A stretch of DNA of 39,096 bases from Acinetobacter bereziniae LMG 1003 = CIP 70.12 (lineage in GTDB: Bacteria > Pseudomonadota > Gammaproteobacteria > Pseudomonadales > Moraxellaceae): assembly GCF_000368925.1 (NCBI RefSeq), contig NZ_KB849756.1, positions 230,549 to 269,644 of the forward strand. Reading direction: 5' to 3'. Below the pieces are notes generated by a model. That model was not told where the DNA came from and did not search any database. It saw nothing but the letters and a program-made list of their open reading frames with translations. Numbering within the stretch: position 1 is the first letter of the stretch; every line of letters starts with the position of its first letter. Below, piece by piece: positions 23,055 through 32,146 of this stretch. Made by a program: the position numbers and the translations under genes.

Positions 23055-25664
23055 TTAAACACTCAACATACTGTTTAGTGTCTCACTGACATTTTTTGAT
23101 TTCACTTGAGATTTTAACGCCTCTAGTGATGCTTTCACTTCACTGCGTTGTGGTTCAGCCAAAGTATACCAGCGTGTCAATACTTGTAATAAACGAGAAC
23201 CGACGATTGGGTTTTTCTCATCTAAGTATTTCGCCAATTCAACAAAATGTTGAACACCAAAACTCCATGTATTTACAGGATTAGCATTTAAACCACCGCT
23301 CACTGAACGTATACGGTTTGGTGTACCCAAATCATAGTCTACATGTGAAGTTAAATATTTGATTGTTTCAGCAGTTGCTTTTGGATGCGCAGCTTGAATC
23401 ATAAACCATTGATCCAATGACAAATCCTCATCTTTAAAACGTGTATAAAAGTCTTGTAAAGCTGCTTTGGCTTGAGGAGCATCATTCCAAACTAAAACTT
23501 TCAATGCACCCAAACGTTCCGACATATTCATTGAGTTTTCATATTGAGTATAAGCCAAATCAAAAACCTCACGATCGCCTTGTCGTGCCATTAAACTCAA
23601 CATAATATTTTTCAAAGCACGGACACCCATCGCTTGTGAAAATTCATGTTGTGAATCGGGATCAAGTGACAAATAAGTGTCTTTGGCAAAACGACCCAAT
23701 ACTTTTGCCAATTGATTTAAAAGTGCTTCACGCGCTTCATTGACAATCAATGGATTATAATCTTGATCAATGCGACTGCCCAAGTAACCTTCTGTAGGTA
23801 CATCAAACAAACGAGATGCCAATAACGGATCTTTTTCAATTACATTCGGCAAAGTTTGTTGTATTGCGTCTACATAAATTTGGGCATCGTGACCATTGAG
23901 CAAAATACGTTCAAGTAAAGTTTGTGTCGCTTGCCATTGATTAAAACCATTGGTTTCGTATTGCAGTAAGAATGCCAGCTCTGCATCTGAATAATTAAAT
24001 TCAAGATTTACTGGTGCAGAGAAATTACGCAACAAAGAAGCAATTGGCTTTTCAGTTATTCCTGTAAACTCAATGCTCGCTTCTGCTTGATCAAACAAAT
24101 ACACACCATCTTTCACATCATTTTCAAATAGAGCATCTGATTTCAGGGTATATTGCGCTCCTGTCTGCGCATTAAATAATGCCAAAGCAACAGGAATAGG
24201 CACCGCTTTTAAATTTGGATATTTAGCATGGGGTTTTAAACTTTGTTTAAAACTTAAACGGTAAGTTTGAGCAACTGCATCATACTCACCTTTGGCTTCA
24301 AGTTTTGGTGTTCCTGGTTGATTATACCAAATGAGGAATGCTGATAAATCTACCCCTGAACCTGCTGTCAATGCAGCAACCCAATCTTCAACTGTCACCG
24401 CTTGCCCGTCATGACGACGGAAGTACTCATCTGTACCTTTGCGGAATTTTTCTTTACCCAATAAGGTGGACATCATACGATTGATTTCAGCACCTTTCTC
24501 ATACACTGTTGCTGTGTAAAAATTGTTGATCTCTACAAAATGATCTGGTCGTGGTGGATGAGACAATGGGCCCGCATCTTCTGGGAATTGATGTGCTTTC
24601 AGAACAGCAACATCATCAATTCGTTGTACCGCAGCAGATTGAAGATCTTCAGAGAAAGACTGATCACGGAAAACCGTTAAACCTTCTTTGAGACACAATT
24701 GGAACCAATCACGACAAGTAATACGGTTACCTGTCCAGTTATGGAAATATTCATGCGCAATCACAGATTGCACACGCATAATCGCTGCATCTGTCGTATA
24801 TTCTTCATCCGCAAGCACACATGAAGTATTGAAAATATTCAGACCTTTATTCTCCATTGCCCCCATATTGAATTGACTGGTGGCAACAATCATATAATTG
24901 TCTAAATCATAAGCTCGACCATAATGTTCCTCATCCCAACGCATAGAATGCTTGAGTGCTTCCATTGCAATATGGCATTTTGGAATGTCCTTCTCTTCTG
25001 CATAGATTTCTAAAGCAACATCCCGACCTTCTGAAGTCGTATAACGATCTTTTAATACTGCGAGATCACCGATCACACAAGCAAATAAGTAAGCGGGTTT
25101 TTTAGTAGGATCTTGCCAAATTGTATAATGACGATCTTCACCAGTTTCACCTGCTTCAATCAAATTACCATTTGCCAAAAGTACTGGATATTTTTTGTCA
25201 GCCTCTACACGTGTGGTAAAAACAGACAATACATCTGGACGGTCTGGATAGAAGGTAATTTTTCGGAATCCCTCTGGCTCATTTTGGGTCACAAATAAAT
25301 CAGTACCAGCGAGATACAGTCCTTCTAGCTGTGTATTGGTTTCAGGATGAATAATGACAACCGTTTCAACAAGTGCCTGTTCTGGCGCATTGCTGATAAC
25401 GAGTTGTTCTGAATCCAACTTATACTCACTTTCTGTAAGTGGCTTACCATTAATTTTAATTGATTTTAATTCTAAATCACGCCCCAGCAAGACTAAATCG
25501 CCGACTGCTTGGCGTTTCATTACTAATTTTGAACTTACATCAGTATGGTCATCATAAACTTGAATATCCAGATGAATAGAATCTACAACATAGGATGGTT
25601 TCTGATAATCTTTTAAGTATATGGTTTGATCTGCTTCAACGATGGGGTTTGCCGCAATATTCAT
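23055..25664 (-). CDS. pepN: Aminopeptidase N (M1 zinc metallopeptidase)
   Basis: 869 residues, the size of E. coli PepN (870). N-terminal beta domain, then the catalytic M1 domain with substrate-binding GAMENKGLN and the zinc motif HEYFHNW (H304, H308) with the third ligand E327 in LKEGLTVFRDQSFS. The Ig-like and C-terminal alpha-helical domains (DUF3458-type) follow. It removes N-terminal residues from peptides in the cytoplasm during protein turnover. I chose the ATG at 25664, which follows AGGA by 6 bases and starts MNIAANPIVEADQ; an upstream start adds 18 residues with no ribosome site. Monocistronic. Confidence 0.95.
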   Translation of the reverse strand: MNIAANPIVEADQTIYLKDYQKPSYVVDSIHLDIQVYDDHTDVSSKLVMKRQAVGDLVLLGRDLELKSIKINGKPLTESEYKLDSEQLVISNAPEQALVETVVIIHPETNTQLEGLYLAGTDLFVTQNEPEGFRKITFYPDRPDVLSVFTTRVEADKKYPVLLANGNLIEAGETGEDRHYTIWQDPTKKPAYLFACVIGDLAVLKDRYTTSEGRDVALEIYAEEKDIPKCHIAMEALKHSMRWDEEHYGRAYDLDNYMIVATSQFNMGAMENKGLNIFNTSCVLADEEYTTDAAIMRVQSVIAHEYFHNWTGNRITCRDWFQLCLKEGLTVFRDQSFSEDLQSAAVQRIDDVAVLKAHQFPEDAGPLSHPPRPDHFVEINNFYTATVYEKGAEINRMMSTLLGKEKFRKGTDEYFRRHDGQAVTVEDWVAALTAGSGVDLSAFLIWYNQPGTPKLEAKGEYDAVAQTYRLSFKQSLKPHAKYPNLKAVPIPVALALFNAQTGAQYTLKSDALFENDVKDGVYLFDQAEASIEFTGITEKPIASLLRNFSAPVNLEFNYSDAELAFLLQYETNGFNQWQATQTLLERILLNGHDAQIYVDAIQQTLPNVIEKDPLLASRLFDVPTEGYLGSRIDQDYNPLIVNEAREALLNQLAKVLGRFAKDTYLSLDPDSQHEFSQAMGVRALKNIMLSLMARQGDREVFDLAYTQYENSMNMSERLGALKVLVWNDAPQAKAALQDFYTRFKDEDLSLDQWFMIQAAHPKATAETIKYLTSHVDYDLGTPNRIRSVSGGLNANPVNTWSFGVQHFVELAKYLDEKNPIVGSRLLQVLTRWYTLAEPQRSEVKASLEALKSQVKSKNVSETLNSMLSV

Positions 25665-26123
25665 ATGATGTCCTAATCCTATTGTTGAGTTTAGACGTAG
25701 TGTTGTGAATTTGATCATGCTTCAAATTTCACAATTTGTCTGTATTGTTTATTCATTTATATATGGGTGTAGTTGAAATTAATTTCAATCGTTTCAAAGC
25801 AAATGAATGCAAAAAACGTGCGAGATGCCCTTTATTTATACAAAAATAGCATTCTTGAATAGCATTGTTCGCTAGGCGCATTTAGAAATGATTTCTATAA
25901 GGGGAAACTAAATACTTATTTTTGACCAAGCGAAGAAGTCTCATGTATGTGCATATCGATCGGTGCACCCAATACAGTGAATTCGATTGAACCCAATCAG
26001 CGTTTTTAGTTTTTGAGTTAAAATCACGATTCGATAGTAGATATAAAAATTGAATAATAGACATATACACTTGTTATCAGAAGTTATAACCCTGTTTAGA
26101 CAAGGGCAATAGCTGGAAAATTA
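25665..26123. other. Gap between pepN and secreted-protein gene, no confident gene
   Basis: A 62-codon minus-strand frame (25882-26070) has no ribosome site and no recognisable domain, so I do not call it. I see no strong hairpin. The promoter of pepN should lie in the first 100 bases. Confidence 0.35.
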
Positions 26124-26591
26124 ATGAACAATGTGCAATATCAAGATATAGGAAAAAATATTAAAATGCTTAGGCTATTTATGATCACTTTATATCTCTT
26201 GAATATATCTGCATCTGCACAAGCGACAGCATCATACTTTTGCTTTAAAACAGAGCATCAGAAAAATATTTTGCTGGTTTCTGCTGAGGAGTTTCCTGAG
26301 ATCAAAACGATTCAATATTATCCATATTTAAAAAAGATTGATTTGAAGTTTTCTCATTATGATGCAATAGATACAGCAACAGGCAGACCAAGCGAATTTC
26401 ATTATTTTTATAAAGAAGTTATCAATAATCGATTGTTGGGAACTTATGAAGTGATTTATCAAGGTGCGATGTTCTATACAATCAACTATACCGCTAAAAA
26501 TGATCGTCGCCCAACAAGATTTGAGAGAATTGATCATCTAGATCCAAACACACAGCAAAGCTTAAATCGACAAGGTATTGATTGCTTTTAA
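26124..26591 (+). CDS. Secreted protein of unknown function
   Basis: 155 residues from the ATG at 26124, which follows TGGAAAA. An internal ATG at 26166 would start a cleaner signal peptide (MLRLFMITLYLLNISASAQA), so the true start may be there; GGA is 13 bases upstream of it. The mature part has one Cys near its start (SYFCFKTE) and one at the very end (GIDCF), a likely disulfide, and is rich in aromatic residues and strands (FHYFYKEVINNRLLGTYEVI). It is not part of the dsb operon by spacing (90 bases) but reads in the same direction. No family recognised. Confidence 0.65.
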   Translation: MNNVQYQDIGKNIKMLRLFMITLYLLNISASAQATASYFCFKTEHQKNILLVSAEEFPEIKTIQYYPYLKKIDLKFSHYDAIDTATGRPSEFHYFYKEVINNRLLGTYEVIYQGAMFYTINYTAKNDRRPTRFERIDHLDPNTQQSLNRQGIDCF

Positions 26592-26681
26592 ACGATATTT
26601 TTACAAAGAAACACGCAGAATAATGCTTTCTTAATCTGAAATTATGGATAATGGCTTTAAACGAAACAAAGATATGTCATT

Positions 26682-28700
26682 ATGAAGTTGCGAACATTGT
26701 TCAGTGTGTGCTGTTTTACTTGGTTAGGACTTAGCACGTTTACCCATGCAAATCCTGAATTTTTAGCTCCAGATCAAGCTTTTCAATTTTCAGCAGAATC
26801 ACTTTCAGAAAACAAAGCCCAATTGAATTGGACGATTGCACCTCATTATTATCTCTATCATGATCAATTCAAGGTCACTGTAAATAATAAAGCAGTACCA
26901 TTTAGCTTACCAAAAGGACATATCAAAGATGATCCAACCTTTGGTAAAACTGAAGTTCACTATGAAAGTGTAAGCACCACTATTCAGGTTAAACCCAATA
27001 CTCAATATGTAGTAATGTACCAAGGTTGCTCCGCTGATGGTTTATGTTATCCACTACAAAGAAAAAATATTGCTACAGATGCAGATGGTTTATTGCCTCA
27101 AAACAATACTGCATCTAAAAACATGCTGAGCAGTCGTACAAATAATTCCTTGTTGAGCCAATCTGAAACCGCTCCATCTCTAGATAAAAATATTAAAAAT
27201 GATTCAGATCCTGCAAAAATCCCAACATCGAATGCAGATAATGCAGAAAAAAATTCAACTATAGCAACGACAACGAATGTACAAAAAAGTATTAATCAAG
27301 ATCAATCCACTGAGGCTAGTGTAGATCCTAACCAGATACTGAGTTCAAGCGCTGTCATTACAAAAAAATCCAATTCCTCCCCCCTAAATGCTAATTCTTC
27401 AACAAATGACCACACAACGTCATTACAGTGGAATGATGATCAATCATTTTTTAAACTTTTATCAAAAGATTCATTGTTTCTGAATTTATTGGTATTTTTT
27501 GGTTTAGGAATTTTGCTTGCTTTTTTACCTTGCTCACTGCCCCTCATCCCGATTCTTTCAGGCATCATTATTCAACGGGCTAAAGGCTATAAAGCGGTAG
27601 TAATTGCCCTCTCCTTTGTGGTGAGTATGGCGGTCATTTACGCCATTATGGGAATTGTAGTTGCTGAGATCGGTTATAGTTTTCAACGCTGGTTCCAAAG
27701 CCCTTGGATTGTTTCATTATTTGCTGTGTTATTTGTCATATTGGCATTGAATTTATTTGGTTTATATCAGCTCAATTTACCGCAATTTATAACCAATAAA
27801 CTCAGCAATCTACAAAACAATCAAAAAGCTGGCACCATTTTAGGTGCTGTGGTGATGGGTGCTTTATCCGCACTGATTGTAGGTCCTTGCATGAGTGCTC
27901 CACTGGCAGGTGCATTATTATTTGTTTCACAAACCCAAAATGCTGCTTTAGGTGGTCTCTATCTATTTATTCTAGGTCTAGGTATCGGCGTACCTTTATT
28001 TATTGCCAGTGTATTCGGTTCTAAATTATTACCAAAACCAGGAAAATGGATGGATCGAATCAAAGTCAGCTTTGGCTTTGTGATGCTCATGGTTGCGTTG
28101 TACTTTATTCGTCCAATGCTGCCTTCTACGGTTTATGCTGCAATTTTCGCTCTATTGTGTATCGCGCTAGCAATCTACTTATTTATTGCCTTGCGAGATA
28201 GTGAAAAAGTTGTCAATAAAGCCATACTTACAGTGATTGCCGTACTGAGTCTTTTTGCGGGACTTTGGAACATTCAACAAGGTTATGCTGCTTATCAAAT
28301 TCAACATAGTCAATCCGAACATTTGGTCTGGAAGAAAGTCACTACCGCTGAACAACTTGAAAATGCTTTGGTTCAAGCAAAACAGCAAAATAAACCGATT
28401 ATTATAGATGTTTATGCAGATTGGTGTGTGGCATGCCAACCCATTGAAAAAGAGGTTTTCCCACGTGTTGACGTACAGGATGCATTAAAGAATTTCACAC
28501 TGATTCAGTTAGATTTAACCGAATATAATGCCTCACAGGACATTATTTTAAAACAACGCGAAATATTAGGTCCACCAACGATGTTGTTCTTGAATCATCA
28601 TGCAGAAGAAATTCGTGAATTGCGCTTCACTGGAACTTTCTCAGCACAACAATTGCTCAAACAAACAGCACAAGTGCAAGAAATCGTGAACGCACAATGA
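26682..28700 (+). CDS. dsbD: Thiol:disulfide interchange protein DsbD
   Basis: 672 residues with the three-part architecture. After a signal peptide (THA), the periplasmic alpha domain has the cysteine pair C116 and C122 (QGCSADGLCYP). A Ser/Asn/Thr-rich linker (about 140-245) is unusually long and low in complexity. Eight membrane helices (about 260-540) include the conserved cysteines in FLPCSLPLIPILSG and GPCMSAPLAGALL. The C-terminal thioredoxin-like gamma domain carries C582-VA-C585. It moves electrons from cytoplasmic thioredoxin to periplasmic partners. The next gene overlaps its stop codon (ATGA), so the genes are coupled. Confidence 0.94.
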   Translation: MKLRTLFSVCCFTWLGLSTFTHANPEFLAPDQAFQFSAESLSENKAQLNWTIAPHYYLYHDQFKVTVNNKAVPFSLPKGHIKDDPTFGKTEVHYESVSTTIQVKPNTQYVVMYQGCSADGLCYPLQRKNIATDADGLLPQNNTASKNMLSSRTNNSLLSQSETAPSLDKNIKNDSDPAKIPTSNADNAEKNSTIATTTNVQKSINQDQSTEASVDPNQILSSSAVITKKSNSSPLNANSSTNDHTTSLQWNDDQSFFKLLSKDSLFLNLLVFFGLGILLAFLPCSLPLIPILSGIIIQRAKGYKAVVIALSFVVSMAVIYAIMGIVVAEIGYSFQRWFQSPWIVSLFAVLFVILALNLFGLYQLNLPQFITNKLSNLQNNQKAGTILGAVVMGALSALIVGPCMSAPLAGALLFVSQTQNAALGGLYLFILGLGIGVPLFIASVFGSKLLPKPGKWMDRIKVSFGFVMLMVALYFIRPMLPSTVYAAIFALLCIALAIYLFIALRDSEKVVNKAILTVIAVLSLFAGLWNIQQGYAAYQIQHSQSEHLVWKKVTTAEQLENALVQAKQQNKPIIIDVYADWCVACQPIEKEVFPRVDVQDALKNFTLIQLDLTEYNASQDIILKQREILGPPTMLFLNHHAEEIRELRFTGTFSAQQLLKQTAQVQEIVNAQ

Positions 28701-29533
28701 CCATGATAACCCTACAAGCCATTCATCTCGGTCCATTCATGCTACCTTGGACGCTGACGATCTTGATGGTCGCCATCTTAGTCAGCGTCATCATAGGAAA
28801 GTTGACTTACCGTTACTTTGAACTAGAAACTTCACAGTGGCCAACTTTTAAAGATTCGATTTGGACTGGGATTTGGCTTGGTGTGTTATGTGCACGTATA
28901 GGCTTTGTATTATTGAATTTAGAGGTTTACTTAGACCATCCTATTGAAATCATCAAAATTCAAGACAAAGGATTTAATCTTTATTTAGGCGTTATTACAG
29001 CTTTTCTCTGGATCATATGGAAAAATCGCTTGCTGAAAAAAAGCTTTATCCTATTGCTACTCACAATATTTAGTTTATTAAGTGTTTCAGCTCATTACAC
29101 CTATCGACAAATACAACTGCAATATCAACAATTTCCTGACGTTCAACTACTGAATTTACAACAGCAACCTATCAAACTCACAAAATATTTAGGAAAACCG
29201 ACTGTGATTAATCTATGGGCAAGTTGGTGTCCACCATGTAGACGTGAAATGCCCGTATTAAGTGCAGCACAGAAAAAATATCCCAATGTGAAATTAATCT
29301 TTATTAATCAAAATGAAGATGCGGTAACTGTGCAAAACTATCTGCAACGACACTCACTGCAACTAGATGAAGTTTTATTGGATACAAATGGTTCAACTGC
29401 TCAAAAAATGGGAATGTTTGGTTTACCCAGCACTTTATTTTTCGATGCACAAGGCAAATTAATCGATACACATATGGGAGAAATTACCCATGCTGCCTTA
29501 CATCAAAAAATTCAAAACTTAGTTTCGGATTAA
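28697..29533 (+). CDS. Lgt-like membrane domain fused to TlpA-type thioredoxin
   Basis: 278 residues. The N-terminal part (1-135) has about four membrane helices and resembles prolipoprotein diacylglyceryl transferase (ARIGFVLLNLEVYLDHPIEI, then KGFNLYLG), but is much shorter than Lgt and without its full catalytic set, so transferase activity is doubtful. After helix TIFSLLSVSAHYTY comes a periplasmic TlpA/ResA-like thioredoxin domain (about 145-278) with C178-PP-C181 in ASWCPPCRREM and a cis-Pro in GLPSTLFF. It overlaps dsbD by 4 bases and precedes the dsbG-type gene by 57, so it is a DsbD-dependent thiol reductase by context. The membrane domain's role is unknown. Confidence 0.8.
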   Translation: MTMITLQAIHLGPFMLPWTLTILMVAILVSVIIGKLTYRYFELETSQWPTFKDSIWTGIWLGVLCARIGFVLLNLEVYLDHPIEIIKIQDKGFNLYLGVITAFLWIIWKNRLLKKSFILLLLTIFSLLSVSAHYTYRQIQLQYQQFPDVQLLNLQQQPIKLTKYLGKPTVINLWASWCPPCRREMPVLSAAQKKYPNVKLIFINQNEDAVTVQNYLQRHSLQLDEVLLDTNGSTAQKMGMFGLPSTLFFDAQGKLIDTHMGEITHAALHQKIQNLVSD

Positions 29534-29590
29534 ATGATGTCAACATCACTGATTTTGTCATGATGAGTTTTCAACATAAGGAGTTTCTTA

Positions 29591-30349
29591 ATGATAGATT
29601 TAAAAACACTCGGTATTTACTCGTTGAGTTTGGTCTTAAGTGGCTCACTTTTTGCCGCAGATGCTGATTTTCTCAAAAATAAACTTGAAAAAGAAGGTTA
29701 TAACTTCGTTAAAAAGATTGATGCCCCTGAAGGTATGGAAGGTTGGACAGGCTATAAAGACGAATATCCATCTACCTTATTTATAGCTAAAGATCAAAAA
29801 CACTATATCGTGGGCGATCTTTTTGATGCATCTGGAAAAAATTTAACAGAACAAGCGATTAATACGCATGTTAAAGGTGCAGTCCTCGATGAGATTTGGA
29901 AAAGCTTAGAAAAATCCACTTGGATTCAAGATGGTGATACAAACGCTAAAAAAATTGTCTATGTGTTTAATGATCCTAACTGTCCCTACTGTCATACCTT
30001 TTGGCAACAAGCACGTCCATTTGTTGCATCTGGAAAAGTACAATTACGTCATATTATGGTCGGTGTGATTCGCCCAAGTAGTAAAGGGCAAGCAGCAACG
30101 ATTTTAAATAGTGCAAATCCTGCTGAAATTTTTAAACAGTACAATCTAAGTAATGGTAAAAACAAATTGGTTGAAATGAAAAATCTACCAAAAGCGCTAT
30201 CTGAAAAATTGGATGCCAATACTAAACTGATGGATAAGTACGGTTTTTATGCCACACCAGCAATGGTTTGGAAAGATGCCTCAGGTGAAATCCAGAGCCA
30301 ACAAGGTGCACCTAAAGATATTCAGAAATTATTCAATGAGTCCTTATAG
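29591..30349 (+). CDS. dsbG: Periplasmic thiol:disulfide interchange protein, DsbG/DsbC family
   Basis: 252 residues. A signal peptide (LSGSLFAA) is followed by an N-terminal dimerisation region (about 22-100) and a thioredoxin-fold domain. The active site is C131-PY-C134 in NDPNCPYCHTFW, and the cis-Pro loop is ATPAMVW. DsbG rather than DsbC is favoured by the CPYC motif and the acidic, longer linker. DsbG relatives reduce sulfenylated cysteines in the periplasm and are kept reduced by DsbD, encoded two genes upstream. AAGGAG lies about 11 bases before the ATG. Third gene of the dsbD operon. Confidence 0.87.
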   Translation: MIDLKTLGIYSLSLVLSGSLFAADADFLKNKLEKEGYNFVKKIDAPEGMEGWTGYKDEYPSTLFIAKDQKHYIVGDLFDASGKNLTEQAINTHVKGAVLDEIWKSLEKSTWIQDGDTNAKKIVYVFNDPNCPYCHTFWQQARPFVASGKVQLRHIMVGVIRPSSKGQAATILNSANPAEIFKQYNLSNGKNKLVEMKNLPKALSEKLDANTKLMDKYGFYATPAMVWKDASGEIQSQQGAPKDIQKLFNESL

Positions 30350-30791
30350 AGGCTGTTAACAATTTGTCTATATTTGCGACCAGATATTTTTTAGGCGATA
30401 GTAGCCTCGAAATACGACATTTAGTCATTCTAAATGATGAGAAATACTGTTGCAAGGAAATGACCAAGCAGCAAAAAACGCGAGTCTTTCACTGCAACTT
30501 ACGCAGCAAACAAAGCATTACCTTATTCTTGCTCTGGGTTATGGACACCCTTACCAATCACTCACTTTGATCTTGCTGGCATGACATGGATGTTCTGCTT
30601 ATATCATTGTTGGGCATTGCTTAAAATTTTCAGCGCATGATCTAAAGCTTATTAAGAACTTAAACTGTGTAATATATTCAACATAGCATGCTACATTACA
30701 CTTTTATATTATATCCAAATGAATGCCTTCAACCGAATATACTTTAAGGTCTTTAATCCAAACAACTGATTTTAAAATAATTTTATAGCTT
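30350..30791. other. Gene-free stretch, likely dispersed intergenic repeat
   Basis: A 68-codon plus-strand frame starts at 30364 without a ribosome site and with unlikely protein composition, so I do not call it. The first 230 bases hold several stems: AGGC/GCCT at about 30391-30405 and CATTTAG/CTAAATG at about 30419-30437, then a GC-richer block (CAAGCAGCAAAAAACGCGAG, then CTTACGCAGC). It resembles sequence I have seen repeated between Acinetobacter genes, but that is memory and unchecked. Confidence 0.35.
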
Positions 30792-31223
30792 TTAATTGGA
30801 TTTTATTTTTGATAAATCATGCAACAACTCCATTAATTGTTGGATCTTTTCAGCACCATATTGTTCTTTAATATTTTTATAGGACTCCTCCATTTTTAAG
30901 GCTTGGCTTTCAAAATAATTTCGACCTGCTTGGGTAAGTTTGATTAAGCTCACTCGTTGGTCATGTAAATCCTTACTTTTGATAATTAAATTCTGCTCAG
31001 CCATACGATTGACGATGCCTGTTAAACTTGGTCTTAAAATACAGGTTAATTCTGCCAAGTGGTTGTTCTCAAGCTCATCGTATTGATAGAGCGTACAAAT
31101 CACACGCCATTGTTGCTCAGTTAAGCCCATCTCATTTAAAGCAGGGCGAAAATAGGTTTTGGTGGCTTCACGCGCCTGTACCAGTGCTAAAGTTAGCGAA
31201 GGTGATAATCGAATTGTTTTCAT
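30792..31223 (-). CDS. MarR-family regulator, HpaR-like
   Basis: 143 residues. The winged helix-turn-helix spans about residues 30-100 (LTEQQWRVICTLYQYDEL, CILRPSLTGIVNRM as recognition helix, DQRVSLIKLTQAG as wing). The start (SLTLALVQAREATKTYFRP) and the recognition helix match HpaR, the repressor of homoprotocatechuate (4-hydroxyphenylacetate) degradation, as I recall it. No hpa genes are in the window, so the target may be elsewhere or different. Two palindromes upstream (in the 31224-31543 gap) could be autoregulatory sites. Confidence 0.8.
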   Translation of the reverse strand: MKTIRLSPSLTLALVQAREATKTYFRPALNEMGLTEQQWRVICTLYQYDELENNHLAELTCILRPSLTGIVNRMAEQNLIIKSKDLHDQRVSLIKLTQAGRNYFESQALKMEESYKNIKEQYGAEKIQQLMELLHDLSKIKSN

Positions 31224-31543
31224 AGAAATCCTTTCATGAAACTCATGCGAATGGATAGGTAAATCGAGTTTTCATTCAATAGATCCAAATTGGTTTACTG
31301 TAATGATTTAAGTTAACTTTCTTTTTGTTACATCTAAATTTATATCAGATGTGAAATAAAATAAAAAATTAATTTTAATTAACAATAAAGTTTACTTTTT
31401 TTCATTCATCGCTTGAGTCTGGCATTTTTAATGGGCGGAATTACACAATATTGCTTTATTTTATTGAATACTTTACAGCCATAAATAAACTACTTTTCAT
31501 CTTTATCAGATCGATTTACTTCGAATATTAGTTTTATTTTCCC
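31224..31543. promoter_or_regulatory. Gap upstream of the marR-type gene with two palindromes
   Basis: TTAATTTTAATTAA (31369-31382) is a perfect 14-base dyad, and ACATCT/AGATGT (31330-31352) is an inverted repeat with 11 bases between. Either could bind the MarR protein encoded at 30792-31223. No gene is seen in this stretch. Confidence 0.35.
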
Positions 31544-31572
31544 CATAAAAAAACTCGCAATAAAGCGAGTTT
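31544..31572 (-). terminator. Terminator downstream of secreted-protein gene and candidate 24-residue peptide
   Basis: On the minus strand, arms AAACTCGC and GCGAGTTT around TTTATT are followed by a further TTTT. The stop codon of the candidate peptide gene (31571-31573) overlaps the base of the stem. Confidence 0.75.
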
Positions 31573-31645
31573 AGGATACATCAATCGCGAAATTGACGAT
31601 TAAAACAAGATGAATCAAAGACCAGGGAAAATCAACTATCATCAT
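31571..31645 (-). CDS. Candidate 24-residue hydrophobic peptide (uncertain)
   Basis: A frame of 25 codons including stop. The peptide begins MMIVDFPWSLIHLV, continues hydrophobic (LIVNFAID) and ends VS. AAAGG lies 9 bases before the ATG as a possible ribosome site. The stop overlaps the foot of the terminator stem, so translating ribosomes would reach the hairpin. It may be the distal end of the transcript of the 31750-32130 gene or an independent short RNA. No family recognised; a chance frame is possible. Confidence 0.3.
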   Translation of the reverse strand: MMIVDFPWSLIHLVLIVNFAIDVS

Positions 31646-31749
31646 GTTTTAATGCCTTTATTATTCATGATTTCTAAAAAATTTCCTTGTCATTTTCAGC
31701 CAATTAAATGTCATTTCCTGACAAAATAAAATTTAAAGGATATTTTTGT

Positions 31750-32130
31750 TTATTTTTCAACCAAACAAAATTTTTCCAGTGCCACTCCTGAAATTTGCAT
31801 GCTCTGCTTTTGTCGGTCCAAGAAATCATTGGCAATCATTAACATCATGTTTGCTGTATCCAATTGCAAATTTTCTTGAGAAATTTGCGCAATCCCTTGA
31901 TATGCTTCTAAACGAGAACAAAAAGCTTTTCTCTGTTGATCCGCGTCTTGGTTTCCCATTATTTCATCATCTAGAATCTGTTTGGTTGCATTGACTTGAG
32001 CAGTATAATTTTGAATACGCTGGTTATATTCATCTTGTGTAAGTTTTTGCGTCTGGTCTTTAGCAAAAACTGATGTCATTAATCCAATACCCGTCATCAC
32101 CAATAACTGCAAAATAAACTTATGCTTCAT
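31750..32130 (-). CDS. Secreted protein of unknown function, helical
   Basis: 126 residues from the ATG at 32130, which follows AAGG by 7 bases; a GTG two codons upstream abuts that site too closely. Signal peptide MKHKFILQLLVMTGIGLMTS, cleaved after VFA. The mature part is helical and Gln-rich (QKLTQDEYNQRIQNYTAQVN), with two cysteines (AFCSRLEAYQ and KFCLVEK) that could pair. Periplasmic by prediction. It follows the Imm33-like gene on the same strand by 16 bases, so the two are probably one operon. Confidence 0.68.
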   Translation of the reverse strand: MKHKFILQLLVMTGIGLMTSVFAKDQTQKLTQDEYNQRIQNYTAQVNATKQILDDEIMGNQDADQQRKAFCSRLEAYQGIAQISQENLQLDTANMMLMIANDFLDRQKQSMQISGVALEKFCLVEK

Positions 32131-32146
32131 AAGCACGCCTTTTCAT

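Noticed and set aside
25882..26070. 62-codon minus-strand frame upstream of pepN
   Set aside because: No ribosome site, no recognisable domain; likely chance.
30364..30570. 68-codon frame after the dsbG-type gene
   Set aside because: No ribosome site; composition is not protein-like and the stretch looks like structured non-coding DNA.
31750..31994. Plus-strand frame opposite the secreted-protein gene
   Set aside because: Lies antisense to a gene with a signal peptide and ribosome site, and has no supporting features.
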